64,000 nt of DNA. It comes from CAMPJU01 sp036675265 (GTDB lineage: Bacteria; Pseudomonadota; Gammaproteobacteria; Xanthomonadales; Xanthomonadaceae). The stretch spans positions 3,462 to 67,461 of the forward strand of contig JAKFFJ010000016.1 in assembly GCA_036675265.1 (NCBI GenBank). The letters run 5' to 3'. Under the pieces are notes generated by a model, which was given only the letters and a program-made list of their open reading frames with translations, did not search any database and had not been told where the DNA came from. Numbering within the stretch: the stretch's first letter is position 1; each line of letters opens with the position of its first letter. Below are positions 38,922-47,700 of this stretch, piece by piece. The translations under genes were made by a program, and so were the position numbers.

Positions 38922-40814
38922 TCAGTGACGACCGTTCGCCGGCGTGAAGTCGACCCGGCGCCGTTCGACGATGCGTTCGCCGGTGACGCGGCCTTCCACG
39001 AGTTCGTACCCCAGGAGCGCGAACACCCGGTCGCCGATGAAGATGGGGCGGGCGTTGCCGTACCAGTCGACGCAGCTCGCCCGGCATCCGTCGTCGACCT
39101 CCGCGGCGGCGGCGGAATCCAGGCGGCCCAGGCCGGCCAGCCGCAACGCGCGGTTGCGCAGGTAGAGGACGGACGCGGACAGGCGGCCATCGCCGTAGCG
39201 CAGGATCGGCAGGCCCGCGATGCCGGTGTCGTCCGAATCGGGCTTGTAGAAGAAGCCGTGCGAACGGTCTTCGCCTTGCGCGGCGTTGCGCTGGACGAAC
39301 ACGCTGGCGGCGCCCGCATGGTCGTCCAGCCCCACGCTGGTGAAATGCAGGTCGGGCCCGCGTGAGCCGACCAGGATCGCGTCCGTGCCCATCGCGTCGA
39401 TGCGCGCCAGTCCATGCCCCAGCCTGATCGCCTGGATCGGGCCGTCCCCGGCATAACGCAGGGCATGCGCGGTCTGGGTGTCCGTGCCGTGGCGCCATGC
39501 GCCGCCGTAGACCAGCCAGTCGCCGATGAACCGGTTGTGCAGGTTGTACCGGTCGCCGTCGCCCGGGGGCAGCAGCCTGTAGGCGTCGTGCCCGGCCGCG
39601 CCCGAGCCATCACCGAACGCGTCCAGCGGCACGCGCAGCAGGGCGAGGTCGCCGGCATTGCCATGTTTGGCCCACATGCCTTCGCCGTCGCTCATGCTTC
39701 CGAGCAGGACGTTGAGGTGGCCGTCGCGTTGCAGGAACGACATCTGGTCGATCGGGCTGCCGGTGGCGCGCAGCCCGGTGGGCGCGGCGCCGTCGAGGGG
39801 GATGCGGAACACGGAAGAGGCGTCCGGGCCCTCCGGGTCCCACGGCGCCGCCCACACGTACACCGAATCCTGCGACACGTAGAACACGCGGCCGCCCGGG
39901 CCCAGCACGGCCGTGGACTCGCACTGCATCGGCGTCGCGTCGAGCGCGCAGATGCTGACCGTATGCAACGCCAGGTCGTAGGCATCGAGCGGTGCGGCGC
40001 TGCGATAGATGCGCGATGCAGGCAGGATCCGATGGAAGTCCGCGGGTGTCGCGCCGGTGCGCCAGCGGCGCAGCGCCGGCGTGAACGCGGCGGGGTCGAG
40101 GTCATGGGTGTCGAAGTGCAGGGGCGTGTAGAACACCAGCTTGTCGCCGACCAGGCGGCTGGCGTAGTTGTTGGCGGAGTAGTAGTCGTTGCCGCGCAAC
40201 TGGTACGTGTCGCGGTACGAGATGTCGCCGTCCGCGCCGAGGTCGAACAGCCCGATCTCGGTACCACCGCGCTCGTAGCTGTAACCGATCACCACGATGG
40301 TGCCGTCGCCGATGAGCATCTCGTCGTACCAGGTGCCCCGCGGATCGACGTTCGGCCCGTACGCGTCCACCGCGTCGACCTCGCGCAGGCCGTCGCCGCC
40401 GACGGCCAGGGTGAAGAGCCGGCCGCGACGCAGGACCACCAGGTAATCGCCGTGTTTCTTGACGATCCCGCCCTCGTCGACGCCCTGGGTCTGGACGTTG
40501 GTGATGGCATCCGGGTCGGCCGGCGTGCCGGTGACCTGGACGCTGTCGAATGACGGCTCACCGGGAGGCGGGGCTGCCGATGGCGCGGGCGGCGCCGCCG
40601 GCGGCGGGGGAATCGCGCCGGTGATCTGCGGCAGGTGCTCGCGTGCACGGCGGGCGCGCTCGCGTTCCTGGGCGGCACGGAGGTCCTCCAGGTAGGCGCG
40701 GAACTCGGCCTCGTCGGAAAACGGCTCGAGCGTGTCGCCGTCGGCGGCACGGACGTCGTGGAACCCCACGGCGCATGCGAACAGGGCGACGAGAGTGAAC
40801 CGGAATGGCGACAT
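38922..40814 (-). CDS. Exported beta-propeller domain protein
   Basis: The 630-residue protein has a signal peptide ending near HDVRA|ADG. A charged N-terminal helix (about 30-65, rich in Arg, Glu and Ala) is followed by a Pro/Ala-rich linker (about 68-88). A large propeller domain follows, with the family motif NVQTQGVDEGGIVKKHGDYL resembling the Pfam Beta_propel family (PF09826) of secreted proteins. No catalytic site is recognisable. The gene is convergent with tRNA-Lys, ending 7 bp from it, and lies downstream of recQ in the same direction. The role is unknown. Confidence 0.82.
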   Translation of the reverse strand: MSPFRFTLVALFACAVGFHDVRAADGDTLEPFSDEAEFRAYLEDLRAAQERERARRAREHLPQITGAIPPPPAAPPAPSAAPPPGEPSFDSVQVTGTPADPDAITNVQTQGVDEGGIVKKHGDYLVVLRRGRLFTLAVGGDGLREVDAVDAYGPNVDPRGTWYDEMLIGDGTIVVIGYSYERGGTEIGLFDLGADGDISYRDTYQLRGNDYYSANNYASRLVGDKLVFYTPLHFDTHDLDPAAFTPALRRWRTGATPADFHRILPASRIYRSAAPLDAYDLALHTVSICALDATPMQCESTAVLGPGGRVFYVSQDSVYVWAAPWDPEGPDASSVFRIPLDGAAPTGLRATGSPIDQMSFLQRDGHLNVLLGSMSDGEGMWAKHGNAGDLALLRVPLDAFGDGSGAAGHDAYRLLPPGDGDRYNLHNRFIGDWLVYGGAWRHGTDTQTAHALRYAGDGPIQAIRLGHGLARIDAMGTDAILVGSRGPDLHFTSVGLDDHAGAASVFVQRNAAQGEDRSHGFFYKPDSDDTGIAGLPILRYGDGRLSASVLYLRNRALRLAGLGRLDSAAAAEVDDGCRASCVDWYGNARPIFIGDRVFALLGYELVEGRVTGERIVERRRVDFTPANGRH

Positions 40815-40892
40815 GGGATCCCCTGGACGAGATGACCGGGATGGTCGACGGTGCTGGTTGTGGTTACGTGTTTCGCGGCCAGGACCGGCCGA

Positions 40893-42764
40893 TCATGCCA
40901 TGGCTCCGCCGACCGCCTGCCGCGCCGTCGCGAGCGCTTCCAGCACCTCGGCACCATAGCGCTCGAGCTTGCGGTCGCCGACCCCGTTGATGTCGCGGAG
41001 GGCCGCGAGTCCGGCAGGATCCGCGAGCGCGATCGCGCGCAGCGTCGCATCGTGGAAGATCACGTAGGCCGGGACGTTCTGTTCGCGCGCCGCCCCGGCG
41101 CGCCATTCGCGCAACGCATCGAAGCGGCCCGATGCCTCGGCCGGCAGGTCCGCCAGTGGGGCGTCCGCCCTGCGTCCGGCGCGACTGCGCTTCCGGTCCC
41201 GCGCGGGGGGTTCCAGTCGCATCGACAGGGTGCGCCGGCCCTTCAGCACGTCCTCGCTCGCCGCGGTCAGTCGCAACGCACCGTGCCCCTCGACATCGAC
41301 GTCGAGGACGCCCGCGGCCACCAGTTGCCGGAAGATGCTGCGCCACTGGCCGGCATCGAGGTCCGCGCCGATGCCGTAGGTGCTGAGCGCGTCATGCCCG
41401 AACTGGCGGGCCTTTGCGGTGTCCGCGCCCCGCAGCACGTCGACCAGGTGCGCCGCACCGAACCGTTGGCCGGTCCGGTACACGCAGGACAGCGCCTTCT
41501 GCGCGGCGACCGTGCCGTCCCAGGTCGCGGGGGGCTGCAGGCAGTTGTCGCAGTTGCCGCACTGCCCCGGGTGCGACTCGCCGAAATACGCCAGCAACTG
41601 CTGGCGCCGGCAGGCCGTCGACTCGCAGTAGCCCAGCAGGGCATCGAGCTTGCGTCGCTCCAGGCGCTTGCGTTCCTCGCCCGCATCGCCGTCCTCGATC
41701 ATCCGCCGCAACAGCACCGCGTCGCCCAGGCCGTAGGCCAGCCAGGCGTCGGCCGGATCGCCGTCGCGCCCGGCGCGGCCGGTCTCCTGGTAATAGCCCT
41801 CGATCGACTTGGGCAGGTCCAGGTGCGCCACGAAGCGCACGTCCGGCTTGTCGATGCCCATGCCGAACGCGATGGTCGCGACCATCACCACGCCGTCCTC
41901 CTGGAGGAACCGGCGCTGGTTGGCGGCCCGCACGCCTGCATCCAGGCCCGCGTGGTACGGCAGCGCCTTGAACCCCTGTGCCGCCAGGTATTCCGCCGTC
42001 GCATCGACCTTCCGGCGGGACAGGCAGTACACGATGCCGCTGGCGCCTCGCCGCTCCTCCAGGAAGGCCAGCAGTTGCCGCCGCCCGTCCTCCTTCGAGG
42101 CCACGCCGTAACGGATGTTGGGCCGGTCGAAGGACCCCACGAACGTTCGGGCGTCCTCCAGCCGGAGCCGCTCGACGATCTCGCGCCGGGTCGGGGTATC
42201 GGCGGTGGCCGTCAACGCGATCCGCGGCACCTCCGGCCAGCGTTCGTGCAGCACGGTGAGCTCGCGGTATTCCGGCCGGAAGTCATGGCCCCATTGCGAG
42301 ACGCAATGCGCCTCGTCGATCGCGAACAGGGCAATCCGGGACTGGTCCAGCAGGCCCAGGAACCGGGGCGTCAGCAGGCGTTCGGGGGCGACGTAGAGCA
42401 GCTCCAGCGCGCCGTCCAGGAGCTGGCGCTCGACGGACGCGGCCTCGCTGGCCGACAGGCTGGAATTGAGGCAGGCGGCCGCGACGCCGAGCTGTCGCAG
42501 GGCCTCCACCTGGTCCTGCATGAGCGCGATGAGCGGCGAGACGACGATGCCTGTGCCTGGCCGGAGCAGGGCAGGCAACTGATAGCACAGGGATTTTCCG
42601 CCGCCGGTCGGCATCAGCACCAGTGCGTCGCGGCCCTCGATGAGACAATCGACGACCGCCGCCTGGTCACCCCGGAACTGGGCGAAGCCGAAAATGTGAC
42701 GCAGTTCCCGAAGTGGGCTTCCGGTCGTCAGGGGAGCGACGGAAACGTGATCTGAATCACGCAT
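40893..42764 (-). CDS. recQ: ATP-dependent DNA helicase RecQ
   Basis: The 623-residue 3'-5' helicase acts in recombination and replication-fork repair. Helicase motifs are LMPTGGGKSLCYQLPAL (Walker A), AIDEAHCVSQWGHDFRPEY (DEAH) and ATIAFGMGIDKPDVR. The RQC zinc-binding domain has cysteines in CESTACRRQQ and CGNCDNC. An HRDC domain (about 540-610) ends the protein. A CRP-like palindrome (42746-42761) covers codons 2-7, directly beside the start codon. The gene is divergent from the DUF11 surface operon. Confidence 0.95.
   Translation of the reverse strand: MRDSDHVSVAPLTTGSPLRELRHIFGFAQFRGDQAAVVDCLIEGRDALVLMPTGGGKSLCYQLPALLRPGTGIVVSPLIALMQDQVEALRQLGVAAACLNSSLSASEAASVERQLLDGALELLYVAPERLLTPRFLGLLDQSRIALFAIDEAHCVSQWGHDFRPEYRELTVLHERWPEVPRIALTATADTPTRREIVERLRLEDARTFVGSFDRPNIRYGVASKEDGRRQLLAFLEERRGASGIVYCLSRRKVDATAEYLAAQGFKALPYHAGLDAGVRAANQRRFLQEDGVVMVATIAFGMGIDKPDVRFVAHLDLPKSIEGYYQETGRAGRDGDPADAWLAYGLGDAVLLRRMIEDGDAGEERKRLERRKLDALLGYCESTACRRQQLLAYFGESHPGQCGNCDNCLQPPATWDGTVAAQKALSCVYRTGQRFGAAHLVDVLRGADTAKARQFGHDALSTYGIGADLDAGQWRSIFRQLVAAGVLDVDVEGHGALRLTAASEDVLKGRRTLSMRLEPPARDRKRSRAGRRADAPLADLPAEASGRFDALREWRAGAAREQNVPAYVIFHDATLRAIALADPAGLAALRDINGVGDRKLERYGAEVLEALATARQAVGGAMA
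42746..42761. promoter_or_regulatory. Candidate CRP/Clp-type binding site
   Basis: CGTGA-TCTGAA-TCACG is a symmetric site of the CRP form TGTGA-N6-TCACA with one change in each half. It abuts the recQ start codon and its centre is about 86 bp upstream of the predicted start of the surface operon. In Xanthomonas the CRP homologue Clp, which is inhibited by cyclic di-GMP, uses sites of this type to control surface and virulence genes. Binding here is inference. Confidence 0.5.
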
Positions 42765-42805
42765 TTGCGGGGTATTCCATTCATGTTACCGGATGGATTT
42801 CACGT

Positions 42806-42833
42806 TTGACATAGTGCTAAAGTCACGTTTAAC
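42806..42833 (+). promoter_or_regulatory. Promoter of the DUF11 surface operon with overlapping direct repeats
   Basis: TTGACA (42806-42811, perfect -35) and TTTAAC (42828-42833) are 16 bp apart. The direct repeats TCACGTTTGAC (42800-42810) and TCACGTTTAAC (42823-42833) overlap the two hexamers with a 23-bp pitch, which looks like a regulator site. The leader to the first ATG is about 150 nt. Confidence 0.6.
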
Positions 42834-42883
42834 GAAACCTTGACTTGTCCGTACGGGACCTGTCGGGGTGGGAAAAGGGGACC

Positions 42884-42965
42884 ACTGCGACAGTCCGAGT
42901 GGGACGTCCGTCGCAGTCCGCGCAGGAGCGATCACCGTCAAGCAACCGACCGACGCATGGTCGGT
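42884..42965 (+). promoter_or_regulatory. Structured 5' leader of the surface operon
   Basis: Two hairpins are visible in the untranslated leader: ACTGCGAC (42884-42891) with GTCGCAGT (42910-42917), and ACCGACC (42945-42951) with GGTCGGT (42959-42965). They end 24 nt before the ATG. I could not match them to a known riboswitch. Confidence 0.4.
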
Positions 42966-42989
42966 GCTCAAGCAAGAGTGTGCCATCGC

Positions 42990-43487
42990 ATGAACACCAT
43001 CGACGTACTCGGAATTGTTCGGAAGCAGCGGTGGGCGCTTGGCGCCGCCGCGTTGCTGTGCGCGGCCGTCGTCAATGCGCAAGGCGCTTTCGAGGTCAAG
43101 GGCGCGGTCTTCCAGGACATCGAAGTGCGGACCCCGGAAGGCGAGGTCGAGACGAAGCGCGTACCGGTCGCGACCGTCGTGCCCGGCAATGAAGTGATCT
43201 ACGAGATCACCTACGTCAACCAGGGCGATGCACCCATCACCGAGGTGGCCATCAACAATCCGGTGCCGCCGCAACTGGCGTTTGTCGACGTCGAAGGCGC
43301 CCCGTACACGGCGGTATCGGTGGACGGCGGGCAGGCCTTTGGCGCGCTGGCCGAGTTGACGGTTCCGGCGGACGACGGACGCGAGCGCCCGGCACAGCCC
43401 GCCGACGTCACCCATCTTCGCTGGGTGCTCGGCGTCGTCGCACCAGGCAGCAACGGGAAGGTCGCGTTCAGGGCCCGGGTCAAGTAA
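42990..43487 (+). CDS. Small exported DUF11/Ig-like protein
   Basis: The 165-residue protein has a signal peptide (RWALGAAALLCAAVVNAQ, cleavage near residue 31) and one DUF11/TIGR01451-type beta-sandwich domain (GNEVIYEITYVNQGDAPITE, NPVPPQLAFVDVEGAPYTAV, ending VAFRARVK). Its C-terminal stretch DVTHLRWVLGVVAPGSNG corresponds by position and wording to SVTHLRVNPGGVFAADGG near the end of the giant protein encoded at 50057-56527. It is the first gene of the surface operon. The ATG at 42990 begins the signal peptide; an in-frame TTG lies upstream. The function is unknown. Confidence 0.82.
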   Translation: MNTIDVLGIVRKQRWALGAAALLCAAVVNAQGAFEVKGAVFQDIEVRTPEGEVETKRVPVATVVPGNEVIYEITYVNQGDAPITEVAINNPVPPQLAFVDVEGAPYTAVSVDGGQAFGALAELTVPADDGRERPAQPADVTHLRWVLGVVAPGSNGKVAFRARVK

Positions 43488-43560
43488 CCACTCCAGCACC
43501 ACGCCACATCCATTCCGGTCGCGGAACACCGGTTGAGACACACCAGGGGGGAACCTTTAC

Positions 43561-44649
43561 ATGAAGCGGAATTCGATCAAGCTGCTGACCGCAGCCCTGC
43601 TCCTTGCGGGCGCACAGCAAGCCTTCGCCGAGGGCACCACGGCCGGCACCGACATCATCAGCACCGCGACGGTCGACTACAAGATCAGTGGCGTGTCGCA
43701 GGCGACGTTGAATCCGACCTACACGCCCTTCGAGGTCGACCGCCGGGTCAACCTGACCGTCACGCTCGACACGTTGACGAAGAATGTCGCGCCGAACGCG
43801 CAGGACCAGGTGCTGGAGTTCACGGTCACCAACGGCACCAACGATGTCATCGACGTCGGACTGGGGGTGCTGGGGGTGCTGAACGGTTCGGGCGACGATT
43901 TCGATCCGACCGGGTTGGCCTACTACGTCGAAAGCGGCGCGGTGGCCGGTTTCGATCCGACGGACGTCAGCGCGGCGATCACGTATATCGACGAACTCGG
44001 CGCGGACCTGACGAAGAAGGTCTACGTCGTCGGCGACATTCCTGCCGGGCTCGCGGATGCGTTGACCGGCCAGGTCGTCCTGACGGCGACCGCCCTGGAG
44101 GGTGGTACCGGCAGCACCCAGGGTGCTGCCCTGGTAGCGGATACCGATGCCAATGATCCCGCGGTGGTCGAGAACGTGTTCGGCGACGCGCAAGGCGCGA
44201 CGGACGGGGCCACTCCGGATGGCAAGCACAGTGCCGCTGGCACCTACACGGTCGACACGACGACGATCAACGTCAGCAAGACCTCGACCGTCATCACCGA
44301 CCCCTTCAACTTGACGACCAACCCCAAGGCGATTCCGGGCGCGACGATCCAGTTCTGCATCCTGGTGGATAACACCGGTGCGACTGCTGCCACCGAAGTC
44401 AAGGTCGACGACCCGATTCCCACCGGCACGACGTATGTCGCCCAGAGCATCAAGGTGGGCGTTGAGTGCAATACGTATGACACCACTGCGGTCGCCGAGG
44501 ACGACGATACGACCGACACCGCCGGTGAGGAAACTGACGGCACCAGCGGGAGTTGGGATGGCTCGACGATCCACACGCAGGTGACCAACCTGAACGGTGC
44601 CACGAAAACGGCGACGATGTTCCGCGTCAAGATCAACGGAACACCCTGA
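43561..44649 (+). CDS. Exported DUF11-like protein, candidate abundant subunit
   Basis: The 362-residue protein has a signal peptide (IKLLTAALLLAGAQQAFA, cleavage after residue 23). Its mature part is acidic and Thr/Asp/Gly-rich with very few Cys, Lys or aromatic residues. The C-terminal domain (about 240-362) has the DUF11-type pattern TTNPKAIPGATIQFCILVDN then VDDPIPTGTTYV. A strong AGGGGGG ribosome binding site precedes the ATG by about 11 bases. It lies 73 bp after the first gene and is followed by a 13-bp-stem hairpin before the barrel gene. No catalytic motif is seen; a structural role is inferred. Confidence 0.82.
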   Translation: MKRNSIKLLTAALLLAGAQQAFAEGTTAGTDIISTATVDYKISGVSQATLNPTYTPFEVDRRVNLTVTLDTLTKNVAPNAQDQVLEFTVTNGTNDVIDVGLGVLGVLNGSGDDFDPTGLAYYVESGAVAGFDPTDVSAAITYIDELGADLTKKVYVVGDIPAGLADALTGQVVLTATALEGGTGSTQGAALVADTDANDPAVVENVFGDAQGATDGATPDGKHSAAGTYTVDTTTINVSKTSTVITDPFNLTTNPKAIPGATIQFCILVDNTGATAATEVKVDDPIPTGTTYVAQSIKVGVECNTYDTTAVAEDDDTTDTAGEETDGTSGSWDGSTIHTQVTNLNGATKTATMFRVKINGTP

Positions 44650-44668
44650 CCGATCCCTGCGGTCCCTG

Positions 44669-44698
44669 GGTCTTTCGAGGCTGACGCCTCGAAGGACC
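44669..44698 (+). terminator. Intercistronic hairpin in the surface operon
   Basis: Positions 44669-44681 (GGTCTTTCGAGGC) and 44686-44698 (GCCTCGAAGGACC) pair over 13 positions with one G-U wobble and a TGAC tetraloop. It begins 20 bp after the stop of the 362-residue protein and ends 16 bp before the next GTG start. No T-tract follows, so partial termination or 3'-end protection is more likely than full termination. Confidence 0.55.
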
Positions 44699-44714
44699 GG
44701 ACGCCGGTGCCCAT

Positions 44715-47700
44715 GTGAAAACCAAATGGCCAGCCACCACTACTAGTACGCGCGCGCGCAGGTACGCCCGGCCGATGGTCGCCGGGTGCCTCCTCGGTGC
44801 GCTGCTGGCCATGGCGGGCGGGGCTTCGGCGAGCGAGATCCAGAACACGGCGACGGTCCATTACACCCTCGTCCGCACGCCCGGGCAGGGACCGCTGAAC
44901 GTGACCGTCCCGAGCAACACGGTCCGGATGGCTGTGCTCCCGGCGCCGACCGAGGCGGTGATCGAGTTCCTCACCCAGGTCAGCGCGACGATCGCCGACC
45001 TGCCCGAACCTGGCCCGGAGTCGGCGGGGTCCGCGACGTCGCCCCTGCCCATGGGGCTCGGGCAGGTCGTGCCGACCGCCGCAGGGGAATTCATCCGCGT
45101 CGATGGCGCCTTTTGCCAGGACCTGTCCGGGACGTTCGCGCCGGCGCCCCCGGTGATCGGCGTCGATGGTCGCCCGCTCGATCCCAACGGCTTCGTGACC
45201 GTCGTCGCGACGAGCTATTCGCCCGGCGAAGCGGTGATCGTCAGCGTGGAGGACGGCGACCGCAACCTCGATCCGCTGGTGCGCGACTACGTGAAGGTCA
45301 CGGTCAGGACCTCGCATCCGAACGAGGCGGAAACCCTGCGCATGCAGGAGACCGGCGAAGATACCGGCAGGTTCGCCGCGGCGCTGCAGAGCGTCCCGAT
45401 GCCGCCGGACCCCGTCGCGCACGATTGCAGGCTGGCGATCGGCAGCGGCGGCGCGCTGCAGATCGAATACCTCGACGATCCAAACGCACCCGAAACCCAG
45501 GTGCAGACCACGATCACCGTCACCCCGAAGCCGCCGTCGCCGAGCAGCGTCGTCCTGCAGCTGTCGCAGCAGGCCTCGGTCGCGGAGGCGTCCATCGGCG
45601 ACTTCGTCCAGTACACCGTCACCGTGTCCAATCCCGGCGGCGTGCCCGCGCTGGACACCCGCCTGGTCGACGTCCTGCCGCGCGGCCTGCGTTACCGCGA
45701 CGGTTCGGCGCGCATCGTGTCGCGCAGCGGCGCTTCCGGCGGCACCGCCGGGGTGCCCGACGAGGTCGAGTTCACTGCGCTGGCAAGCGACGGCGGCTCG
45801 CTGGCGATAGGCCTCGGGACGATCGAGCCTGGCGTGACCGTCGTCGTGACACTCGTGGCCGAGGTGGGCAGTGGGACGCCTCCGGGCCAGGCCGTCAACG
45901 ACACCGTGGCGGTCGCGGCCGGGCTGGTGTCCAACCGCCAGCAGACCGTCGTCGCGATCCGGGAACCGCTGATGGTGTCGCACTTCACCATCGTCGGCCG
46001 CGTCCTGCAGGGCACCTGCGACGGGGATCCGACGGATCGCGCGGGCGTCCCGGGCGTGCGCGTGCTGCTCGATGACGGCACGTACGTGGCGACCGATGAC
46101 GACGGTGCCTACCACTTCGAAGGCGTCCGCCCCGGCACCCATGTCGTGCAGCTGGATGTCCCCACCGTTCCCGCCGGACTGGAGCCGGTGGCCTGCGCGG
46201 ACGACACGCGGCGCGCCGGACGCAGCTTCTCGCAGTTCGTCGAGGCACAGGGCGGCAGCCTGGTGCGCAGCGACTTCGTGCTGCAACCGGCCGCGCCTGC
46301 CACCGGTGCGGTCGGCGCGCGGCTGCGTGCAGAAGCCATCGCAGGTGGCACGCGATACACCGCCGAACTCGACGGTGGCCCGGTGCCCGCGTCGAACCTG
46401 CGTGCGATGCTGATGCTCCCCGAAGGCGCAAGGGTCGTCCCGGGGTCTGCAACCGTCGACGGCGTCGCGGTGGCGGATCCGGCGGTCGCCGCCAACATCG
46501 TCACGTTCGCGCTTGGCGATCCGGGCGCCACCTGGCGGCGCACGCTGCAATTCCATGTGCGCGCCGCGGGCGAGTGCCCTGCCGGCGGGATCGAAGCCAG
46601 GCTGGTGGCACTGTTCGATGCCGGCGGCCAGGCAGTGCAGAAAACGGCGCCGGCGACGGCGATGCTGCCCTGCGGCCCACCGGGGCCGTCCGTCGACAGC
46701 GGGCGCGTGGAGTCGATCGTCAGCGCCGCCGCCGCAGGGCCGGCGGTTTCGCCGTTCGTGGAAGCGGAACAATCGCGCCGCGCCATCCTCGACGACGCCG
46801 CCGCGGCCGGCGGTGGCGACGTCGACTGGTTGCGCGACCAGGCACCCGGTCACGAGTGGCTGTTCCCGGCCGCCGACTACAACCCGCGCTCGCCGCTCAC
46901 CCGGGCGGTCGTCAAGCACCTGCCCGGCGAAACCGTCCAGGTGCGGATCAATGGCGAGGCGGCTTCGCAGATCGCCTTCGATGGCGTCGTGGTCAACGCC
47001 GCGAAGACCGTGGCGACCAGCATCTGGCGCGGCCTGCCGTTGCGGGACGGCGACAACACGCTCGAGGCGCATATCTCCGACGCCGACGGCAACGTGGTTG
47101 CGCGACTCTCGCGCAACGTGCATTTCTCGGGGGCGCCGGCACGGGCCGAGCTGGTGCCGGAGCAATCGATCCTGGCGGCCGACGGCCTGCATTCGCCGGT
47201 GATCGCGGTGCGCTTCCTCGACCGGACCGGCCGCCCCGTGCGCGCAGGCATGGGTGGCGACTACACCCTGTCGCCGCCGTACCTGCCCGCACAGGCGGTG
47301 CAGATGCAACAGCAGCGCCAGCTGGCGGGCATGGAGTCGTTCGAGCCGACCTGGCACGTCGAGGGCGACGACGGCATCGCCTACATCGCGCTGCAGCCGA
47401 CCAGCGTCGCGGGCAGCGCCCTGTTGGGCTTCCGGTTCCAGCAAGGGCAGGGCAGGCAATCGCGGCAGGCGGACCACCAGGAGCTCGAGGTCTGGCTGAA
47501 GTCCACGCCGCGCGACTGGGTGGTCGTCGGCTTCGCGAAGGGCACCGTCGGGTACGACACGCTCGACGGGAACATGGAGGGACTGGACGCGGCCGGCCAC
47601 GAGGCCGGGTTGACCACCGATGGCCAGCTCTCGCTGTACGCGAAGGGCCGCGTGCTGGGCAAGTGGATGCTCACCCTGGCCTACGACTCGGACAAGCCCA

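Noticed and set aside
42840..42989. Cyclic di-GMP (GEMM) riboswitch in the surface-operon leader
   Set aside because: GAGTGGGACG resembles part of the GEMM core, but the upstream CAGGGCAAACC-type segment and the rest of the fold are missing.
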